From: JAIPJO01 sp035269015 | GTDB taxonomy: Bacteria > Patescibacteriota > Patescibacteriia > Patescibacteriales > UBA12465 | Length of the DNA: 10,510 nucleotides | NCBI GenBank assembly: GCA_035269015.1 | Contig: DATFJU010000005.1 | Location: 1 to 10,510 of the forward strand | Reading direction: 5' to 3' | The notes under the pieces: generated by a model | The model's database searches: none | What the model was told of the DNA's origin: nothing | The model's input: only the letters and a program-made list of their open reading frames with translations | Program-made: the position numbers and the translations under genes | Shown: positions 6,178-10,510 of the stretch, in pieces | How the letters are laid out: each line of letters opens with the position of its first letter | Position numbering within the stretch: the first letter of the stretch is position 1

Positions 6178-6206
6178 ATACTAACTAATTTAATTATTTT
6201 GGTCAA
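6178..6206 (-). promoter_or_regulatory. Possible private promoter of tRNA-Gly inside the end of lgt
   Basis: On the minus strand TTGACC (6201-6206, within the last lgt codons) and TAGTAT (6178-6183) are separated by 17 bases. The -10 box is 10 bases before the mature tRNA, the same distance as for tRNA-Leu. The -10 matches only four of six consensus bases, so read-through from lgt remains an alternative. Confidence 0.4.
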
Positions 6207-7056
6207 TAGTCTCATTTTTCTTTTTATTTATTATAAAAGAATATATAAATAAATATATAGAAACTAAAATAATAATTATACTAATTATTTGTGGCCAACG
6301 CATTGAGCCTAAAATTAAAGTAGGGTCTAGTCTTAAAAATTCAAGGAAAAATCTTAGTATAGAATATAAAAATAAATAAAGAGCACTGATTCTTATAAAT
6401 ATTGCTGTGCTAAACTTCTTTTTATTTAATATATATAAATGAATAGAAAGTAATATCAAGAAGATAAGTAAATTACCCAAAGATTCATATAAAAAAGTAG
6501 GGTGAAAATATTGAGTAGAGATATAAGCTATTGGTCTATTAATAAGATCTATTGGGATAGCCCAAGGCATTTTGCTAGGGAGACCAAAAAGTTCTTGGTT
6601 AAAGTAATTGCCCCAGCGACCAATAAATTGTCCTAGAGCCAGACCCGGGGTGATAATAGCTGTTAATTTCCAAAAAGTTTTACTGTGTTTTTTATTAATT
6701 TTTTTAGCAACATTTTTAGATAAGAAATATAAAGTAATTAAACCTGCAATAATAGCTCCGTGAATAGCCAGTCCTCCTTGCCAAATTTTTAAAATTGCTA
6801 GCGGGTTTTGTTGATAATAATTAAAATCTATAATTAATTCATATAGCCTAGCACCTATAATTCCAAAAAGTATTATCCAAAAGGCCAAGTCGATAATGAT
6901 GTTAGTTTCTATTTTATGTTTTTTTGCTAAGTAAATAATAAATAAAAGGCCAGCAAGTATTGCTGACATCATAAAAAATCCATACCAATAAATAGTGATT
7001 GGCCCCATAGTTATTAATATTGATTCAGGTTGAAAGGTGTGAAGAAAGTTTATCAT
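6190..7056 (-). CDS. lgt: Prolipoprotein diacylglyceryl transferase
   Basis: Lgt moves diacylglycerol from phosphatidylglycerol to the lipobox cysteine of prolipoproteins at the outer face of the cytoplasmic membrane, the first step of lipoprotein maturation. At 288 residues and about seven hydrophobic helices it is family length. Visible signatures are GPITIYWYG (18-26), GGLAIHG (94-100, with H99), the Lgt signature GRWGNYFNQELFG (146-158, with R147, N150 and E155), HPTFLYE (185-191) and RFFLEFLR (235-242). The N-terminus from this ATG aligns with the usual Lgt start, so the start is well supported. The ATG is only four bases after the CCA end of tRNA-Leu, so there is no room for a normal leader or Shine-Dalgarno site. 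The message probably comes from the tRNA-Leu promoter. Confidence 0.95.
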   Translation of the reverse strand: MINFLHTFQPESILITMGPITIYWYGFFMMSAILAGLLFIIYLAKKHKIETNIIIDLAFWIILFGIIGARLYELIIDFNYYQQNPLAILKIWQGGLAIHGAIIAGLITLYFLSKNVAKKINKKHSKTFWKLTAIITPGLALGQFIGRWGNYFNQELFGLPSKMPWAIPIDLINRPIAYISTQYFHPTFLYESLGNLLIFLILLSIHLYILNKKKFSTAIFIRISALYLFLYSILRFFLEFLRLDPTLILGSMRWPQIISIIIILVSIYLFIYSFIINKKKNETIDQNN

Positions 7057-7060
7057 AAAT

Positions 7061-7145
7061 TGGTGCGGACGGAGAGACTTGAACTCTCACGGGTTGCCCC
7101 ACTTGGTCCTAAGCCAAGCGCGTCTACCAATTCCGCCACGTCCGC
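7061..7145 (-). tRNA. tRNA-Leu (anticodon UAG), CCA encoded
   Basis: This is a class II tRNA on the minus strand. The acceptor GCGGACG (7139-7145) pairs with CGTCCGC (7065-7071), then discriminator A and an encoded CCA (7061-7063). The anticodon stem CTTGG/CCAAG encloses CTTAGGA, giving TAG, which reads CUA. There is a long variable arm (TGGGGCAACCCGT) and a T arm GAGAG-TTCAAGT-CTCTC. It is the only tRNA of the four here with a gene-encoded CCA, and its 3' end is four bases before the lgt start codon. Confidence 0.97.
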
Positions 7146-7155
7146 AATATTGTTA

Positions 7156-7183
7156 TTGTTATCTAAATTTATATTTTTGTCAA
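7156..7183 (-). promoter_or_regulatory. Promoter of tRNA-Leu and probably lgt
   Basis: On the minus strand a perfect TTGACA (7178-7183) and TAACAA (7156-7161) are separated by 16 bases. The -10 box ends 10 bases before the mature tRNA 5' end. No other promoter could serve lgt except one inside the tRNA. Confidence 0.65.
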
Positions 7184-7192
7184 CAATTTTAT

Positions 7193-7213
7193 TATAGCAA
7201 AAATTATGCTATA
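7193..7213. promoter_or_regulatory. Inverted repeat in the divergent tRNA-Leu/ppsA control region
   Basis: TATAGCA (7193-7199) and TGCTATA (7207-7213) are perfect arms around a 7-base spacer. They sit between the tRNA-Leu -35 box and the ppsA -10 box, covering the place where the ppsA -35 box should be. This could be an operator, but no regulator is visible nearby. Confidence 0.35.
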
Positions 7214-7215
7214 TT

Positions 7216-7221
7216 TATAAT
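7216..7221 (+). promoter_or_regulatory. -10 box of the ppsA promoter
   Basis: A perfect TATAAT lies 29 bases before the ppsA ATG. The -35 region (about 7193-7198, TATAGC) does not match consensus and is covered by an inverted repeat. The promoter may therefore be weak or need an activator. No Shine-Dalgarno motif precedes the start codon. Confidence 0.5.
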
Positions 7222-7250
7222 AGTTTAATAATACTCTAAAATATATCATT

Positions 7251-9674
7251 ATGGCAAAGAAAAAATTTATTAAGTTCTTTGATGAGCTTGGCATTAAAGA
7301 CGTTCCTCAAGTAGGAGGAAAGAATGCATCATTAGGAGAGATGTATCGTAAGCTAACAAAAAAAGGAATTAATGTACCAGGAGGTTTTGCTACAACTGCT
7401 TGGTCTTATAGATATTTTATAGAACAAACTGGATTAAAAGAAAAAATAAGAGAAGTTTTAGAAGATTTAAATGCTCACGATGTTGAGGAATTGATGAAAA
7501 AAGGTGGTCAAGTTAGAAGGGCGATATTAAGTAAAGACTTACCTAAAGAATTTGAAGAAGCTATTACTAAAGCTTATAAAAAATTATCTAAAGATAATAA
7601 AGTTGCTAATCTAGACGTTGCTGTTAGGTCCTCTGCCACTGCTGAGGATTTGCCTGATGCTTCTTTTGCTGGACAACAAGAAACCTTTTTAAATATTAGA
7701 GGAGAAAAAGATTTGCTTGTAGCAGTAAAAAAGTGTATCGCCTCTTTGTTTACTAACAGAGCTATTTCATACAGAGTTGATAAAGGTTTTAGTCATTTTG
7801 ATATTGCTTTATCGGTCGGCGTACAAAAAATGGTACGTTCAGATTTAGCTTCTTCAGGAGTTATGTTTACCATTGATACTGAGTCAGGTTTTCAAAATGC
7901 AGTACTTGTAAATTCTATTTACGGCTTAGGTGAAAATATTGTACAAGGTAAAGTAAATCCTGATGAATATTATGTGTTTAAACCAACTGGAGCTATCATT
8001 TCTAAATCAATTGGAAAAAAAGCATTAAGAATGGTGTATAACACTAAAGGTAAGAAAACAGTAAAAGATGTTAAAGTAACAGCTAAAAATCAGGAAAAAG
8101 CCTCTATAAGCGACGAGCAAGTGCAAACCTTAGCTAAATGGGGAATGATGATAGAAAAGCACTATGGCCATCCTATGGACATTGAATGGGGTCTTGATGG
8201 TAAGGATAAGAAGCTATATATATTACAAGCTAGACCTGAAACAGTACAAAGTGTAAAAGATGTTAATTTTTTGGAAAGCTATAAATTAAAAGAAAAAGGA
8301 GAGGTGGTAGTTAAAGGTCAAAGTGTAGGTAATAGAATTGGAGCTGGGGTGGCTAATAAGATAATGGATATAAAAGATATTAAAGATTTTAAAAAAGGCC
8401 AAGTTTTAGTGACTGATATGACAGACCCTGATTGGGAGCCAATTATGAAAATAGCTTCAGCTATTGTTACTGATAAAGGTGGAAGAACTTGTCATGCTGC
8501 TATTGTTTCTAGAGAATTAGGTATACCCTGTATTGTGGGGACTGAAACAGGATCTAAAGATATTAAACCAGGTAAGGATTATACAGTTAGTTGTGCTGAA
8601 GGTGAGGTAGGTATGGTTTATAATGGTAAATTGAAATATGAGGTTAATAAAACTAATATTAAAGCTTTAAAACGCCCACAAACTAAAATGATGATGAATG
8701 CGGGAGAGCCTGATTTCGCTTTCTTAAATTCTTTTATACCCAATGACGGTGTTGGTTTAGCTAGATTAGAGTTTATTATTAGTAATCATATTAAAATTCA
8801 TCCCCTAGCTTTAGTTAATTATAATAAATTAAAAGATAAAGAAGTAAAGAAAAAAATAGATAAGTTAACTGTAGAGTATAAAGATAAGAAAAAGTTTTTT
8901 GTAGATGAATTAGCTGAGGGTATTGGTATGATTACAGCTGCTTTTTATCCTAAAGATGTAATTGTAAGACTTTCTGATTTTAAAACCAATGAATATGCTA
9001 ATTTAATTGGAGGTGAGGACTATGAACCTATAGAATCTAACCCTATGATTGGTTGGAGGGGTGCCTCTAGATATTATTCTAAGGAGTTTTTACCTGCTTT
9101 TAAACTTGAATTAGAGGCATTGAAAAAAGTTAGAAATAAGATGGGCCTTAAAAACTTAAAGATTATGGTGCCGTTTTGTAGAACAGTAGAAGAAGGTAAG
9201 AAAGTTTTAGAAATCATGGAAAAAAATGGTTTAAAACAAGGAAAAGATGGCTTAGAGGTTTATGTTATGGCTGAGATTCCTGCTAATATTATTTTAGCTG
9301 ATGAGTTTGCAAAAATATTTGATGGTTTTTCAATTGGTTCCAACGACTTGACCCAATTAACACTGGGAATTGATAGAGATGCTGGAGGAACCTTAGATGT
9401 TGCAGGAATTTCAAATGAAAAAAATGAAGCTGTGAAAAGATCAATAGCTACCTTAATTGCAGCAGCTAAAAAGAATAAGAAAAAAGTTGGAATTTGTGGA
9501 CAAGCTCCAAGTGATTTTCCTGAGATTGTAAAGTTTTTAGTTCAAGAAGGAATTGATTCCATTTCTTTAATATCAGATACAGTCATTAAAACAACTATGA
9601 CTGTTAACAAAAAAGAAGAAGAAATGAAAAAGAAAAAAGGAAAAAACATAATAAATAAATTAGGTATATTTTAA
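7251..9674 (+). CDS. ppsA: Phosphoenolpyruvate synthase (pyruvate, water dikinase)
   Basis: This cytoplasmic enzyme makes phosphoenolpyruvate from pyruvate and ATP, releasing AMP and phosphate, and so feeds gluconeogenesis. At 807 residues it is close to the usual bacterial length of about 790-800 and is complete. The N-terminal ATP-binding domain (about 5-330) has VGGKNASLGE (21-30), VRSSATAEDLPDASFAGQQ (125-143) and ILQARPET (324-331). The swivelling phosphohistidine domain has TDKGGRTCHAAIVSREL with H415 as phosphate carrier. The C-terminal PEP/pyruvate barrel has RLSDFKTNEY (573-582), GWRGASRYY (601-609), SIGSNDLTQ (694-702) and GICGQAPSD with C749 as the proton donor. GICGQAPSD favours PEP synthase over pyruvate phosphate dikinase. 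The lysine-rich tail after 787 is a mild extension. The gene is monocistronic, divergent from tRNA-Leu/lgt. Confidence 0.96.
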   Translation: MAKKKFIKFFDELGIKDVPQVGGKNASLGEMYRKLTKKGINVPGGFATTAWSYRYFIEQTGLKEKIREVLEDLNAHDVEELMKKGGQVRRAILSKDLPKEFEEAITKAYKKLSKDNKVANLDVAVRSSATAEDLPDASFAGQQETFLNIRGEKDLLVAVKKCIASLFTNRAISYRVDKGFSHFDIALSVGVQKMVRSDLASSGVMFTIDTESGFQNAVLVNSIYGLGENIVQGKVNPDEYYVFKPTGAIISKSIGKKALRMVYNTKGKKTVKDVKVTAKNQEKASISDEQVQTLAKWGMMIEKHYGHPMDIEWGLDGKDKKLYILQARPETVQSVKDVNFLESYKLKEKGEVVVKGQSVGNRIGAGVANKIMDIKDIKDFKKGQVLVTDMTDPDWEPIMKIASAIVTDKGGRTCHAAIVSRELGIPCIVGTETGSKDIKPGKDYTVSCAEGEVGMVYNGKLKYEVNKTNIKALKRPQTKMMMNAGEPDFAFLNSFIPNDGVGLARLEFIISNHIKIHPLALVNYNKLKDKEVKKKIDKLTVEYKDKKKFFVDELAEGIGMITAAFYPKDVIVRLSDFKTNEYANLIGGEDYEPIESNPMIGWRGASRYYSKEFLPAFKLELEALKKVRNKMGLKNLKIMVPFCRTVEEGKKVLEIMEKNGLKQGKDGLEVYVMAEIPANIILADEFAKIFDGFSIGSNDLTQLTLGIDRDAGGTLDVAGISNEKNEAVKRSIATLIAAAKKNKKKVGICGQAPSDFPEIVKFLVQEGIDSISLISDTVIKTTMTVNKKEEEMKKKKGKNIINKLGIF

Positions 9675-9692
9675 AGAAATTAAAATATAGAT

Positions 9693-9728
9693 AAACAAAA
9701 ACAGCTTATTAAAAAGCTGTTTTTGTTT
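9693..9728. terminator. Bidirectional terminator between ppsA and the 3D-domain gene
   Basis: A 15-bp perfect stem (9693-9707 with 9714-9728) encloses ATTAAA. The core is ACAGCTT/AAGCTGT flanked by A-runs and T-runs on both sides, so U-tracts follow in either direction. It lies 18 bases after the ppsA stop and 18 bases beyond the stop of the convergent gene. Confidence 0.92.
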
Positions 9729-9746
9729 TATGTAAATAATTGTTTT

Positions 9747-10265
9747 TTATTTCAAGACTTCTATTTTTAATCTTTTAAGTCCAAATTCTTTAGCTTCTTT
9801 ATTTTCATCTTTTTTCATTGCAATATCTACACGATAATGGTAGCGACTATTCATTCTATCAGTGACCACACATTGACCAAAGCCTTCTACATTTAATCTT
9901 GTGCCTAAAGGAACAAAATTAGCAGCACAACGCTTGTAACCCATTGCTAATGCTTTACAAATATTTTCACCGTTAGCTGATATACAAGGGTCACCCCAAC
10001 ATTGATTAACATCTCCCGTGTTATAGGCAGTTACCGCCATGGTTTTGGTATATACTACTTTATATTCTTTGTTTGGATTTTGAGGTAGTCTATTAATAAA
10101 TTGTGGTGCTTCCTCCTTTTCAATTTTTGGTAGAAATACGTCAAAATTATTTTCTGGATTTTCTTGCGCTAAAATAGGTGCAGGAAAAAATAGAAAATTA
10201 AAGACAAAGGTAGTCATTGTCCATGACACTATTATTTTTTTTATATCTACTAATTTTAGTTTCAT
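9747..10265 (-). CDS. Secreted 3D-domain (double-psi beta-barrel) cell-wall protein
   Basis: This is an exported protein of 172 residues. A basic start (MKLKLVDIKK) and a hydrophobic stretch (about 11-33) ending near PILAQ form a probable signal peptide or anchor. A low-complexity linker (about 35-68) precedes a C-terminal 3D domain (about 70-171), the fold shared with MltA and Rpf/YabE-type peptidoglycan enzymes. Visible motifs are MAVTAYNTGD (76-85), SANG (96-99), PLGTRL (119-124), TDRMN (135-139) and VDIAM (146-150). The acidic residues D136 and D147 match the conserved aspartates that give the domain its name. The domain carries five cysteines (89, 94, 103, 113, 132), unusual for an extracellular domain unless disulfide-bonded. 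The role is probably peptidoglycan cleavage or remodelling, but activity is not proven for most relatives. Confidence 0.85.
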   Translation of the reverse strand: MKLKLVDIKKIIVSWTMTTFVFNFLFFPAPILAQENPENNFDVFLPKIEKEEAPQFINRLPQNPNKEYKVVYTKTMAVTAYNTGDVNQCWGDPCISANGENICKALAMGYKRCAANFVPLGTRLNVEGFGQCVVTDRMNSRYHYRVDIAMKKDENKEAKEFGLKRLKIEVLK

Positions 10266-10280
10266 ATATTTTTTTCAATT

Positions 10281-10319
10281 AAAAAACCCTTACAATACAT
10301 AAGTATAAGCAAGGATTTT
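10281..10319 (-). promoter_or_regulatory. Terminator-like hairpin in the leader of the 3D-domain gene
   Basis: Read leftward, AAAATCCTT (10311-10319) pairs with AAGGGTTTT (10283-10291) with one G-T pair. An inner 4-bp stem caps it, and six T follow (10281-10286). It lies between the promoter (10333-10361) and the start codon at 10265, in the position expected of a transcription attenuator. No antiterminator partner was identified. Confidence 0.4.
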
Positions 10320-10332
10320 AAAGTTTCCTCTC

Positions 10333-10361
10333 TTTATAGCATACTTAAATAAAGATGTCAA
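10333..10361 (-). promoter_or_regulatory. Strong promoter of the 3D-domain gene
   Basis: On the minus strand a perfect TTGACA (10356-10361) and TATAAA (10333-10338) are separated by 17 bases. The predicted start is near 10326, giving a leader of about 60 bases that contains the terminator-like hairpin. Confidence 0.78.
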
Positions 10362-10375
10362 GAGTTTTAAGGCTC

Positions 10376-10381
10376 TATAAT
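10376..10381 (+). promoter_or_regulatory. Possible -10 box for the rightward partial gene
   Basis: A perfect TATAAT on the plus strand could start a transcript near 10388, upstream of the large hairpin at 10405-10471. The -35 region (about 10353-10358) is a poor match, so support is weak. Confidence 0.3.
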
Positions 10382-10404
10382 AGAATGTGTGGGAAATAAT
10401 ACAA

Positions 10405-10471
10405 AAAGGTGGCATAATTATTAGAGAAATTAAATAATTCACATCTAATCTCTAATATTATGTCCACCTTT
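10405..10471 (+). repeat. Large imperfect hairpin enclosing a start codon
   Basis: Left arm 10405-10427 pairs with right arm 10449-10471 in blocks of 8, 6 and 8 base pairs, interrupted by single-base bulges at 10419 and 10463, with a 21-base loop. It is not followed by a T-run, so it is not an ordinary terminator. The ATG at 10460-10462 lies in the right arm. It could be a translation-controlling leader structure or the inverted repeat of a mobile element that extends beyond the window. Confidence 0.65.
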
Positions 10472-10510
10472 ACCCATAATTCTATGGCATCCATGTTAAA
10501 TTTGCAAGGG
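10460..10510 (+). CDS. Possible N-terminus of an unidentified protein, cut by the window edge
   Basis: From the ATG at 10460 there are 17 open codons to the edge, beginning MSTFTHNSMASMLNLQG. Other ATG codons follow at residues 9 and 12. The composition is less A/T-biased than the spacer, which favours coding, but the stretch is short. The family is not recognisable. The start codon lies in the right arm of the hairpin at 10405-10471, and no Shine-Dalgarno motif is present. Confidence 0.4.
   Translation, partial: MSTFTHNSMASMLNLQG

Noticed and set aside
1003..9674. Alternative genetic code with UGA read as glycine
   Set aside because: Conserved glycines in TrxB, Lgt and PpsA are encoded by GGN, all complete genes end in TAA and no in-frame TGA was noticed.

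Overview
This window is AT-rich chromosomal DNA, most likely from a small-genome bacterium of the Patescibacteria/CPR type (Parcubacteria-like). That placement is an inference. It rests on very low G+C, short genes, and a secreted 3D-domain (double-psi beta-barrel) protein of a kind common in that group. All eight complete protein genes end in TAA. None of the ten visible start codons has a recognisable Shine-Dalgarno sequence, and three of the four tRNA genes lack an encoded CCA. Conserved glycines are all encoded by GGN and no in-frame TGA was noticed, so nothing points to the UGA=Gly code of Gracilibacteria/Absconditabacteria.

Left part (1-1002): the first codons of a leftward gene run off the edge at position 1, with a good promoter at 90-117. 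Then come tRNA-Arg(CCU) and tRNA-Ala(GGC), each in very AT-rich spacer DNA. The spacers carry three copies of a 30-base palindromic repeat, one of them in inverted orientation. Middle-left (1003-1981): trxB, encoding an NADPH-type thioredoxin reductase, with its own promoter and an intrinsic terminator.

Centre (1990-6084): four tightly packed rightward genes form an apparent envelope-glycan operon. It encodes a GT28/MurG/MGDG-synthase-like GT-B enzyme, an EamA membrane transporter, a membrane-anchored clan GH-A-like glycoside hydrolase and a short family 2 glycosyltransferase. The operon ends at a bidirectional terminator. The transporter and hydrolase genes overlap by 8 bases.

On the opposite strand (6094-7183) lies tRNA-Leu(UAG), then lgt (prolipoprotein diacylglyceryl transferase), then tRNA-Gly(UCC). 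The lgt start codon is only four bases from the CCA end of tRNA-Leu. This suggests a tRNA-mRNA co-transcript and an effectively leaderless lgt message after tRNA processing. Divergent from it is ppsA (phosphoenolpyruvate synthase, full length), which ends at a second bidirectional terminator.

Right end (9747-10510): a leftward secreted 3D-domain cell-wall protein has an excellent promoter and a terminator-like hairpin in its leader. A possible divergent gene starts at 10460 and runs off the edge. Its start codon lies inside a 22-bp imperfect hairpin. No complete novel defence or mobile system is visible. The most unusual elements are the palindromic repeats, the tRNA-Leu/lgt junction, the start-codon hairpin at the right edge and the uncharacterised glycan operon.
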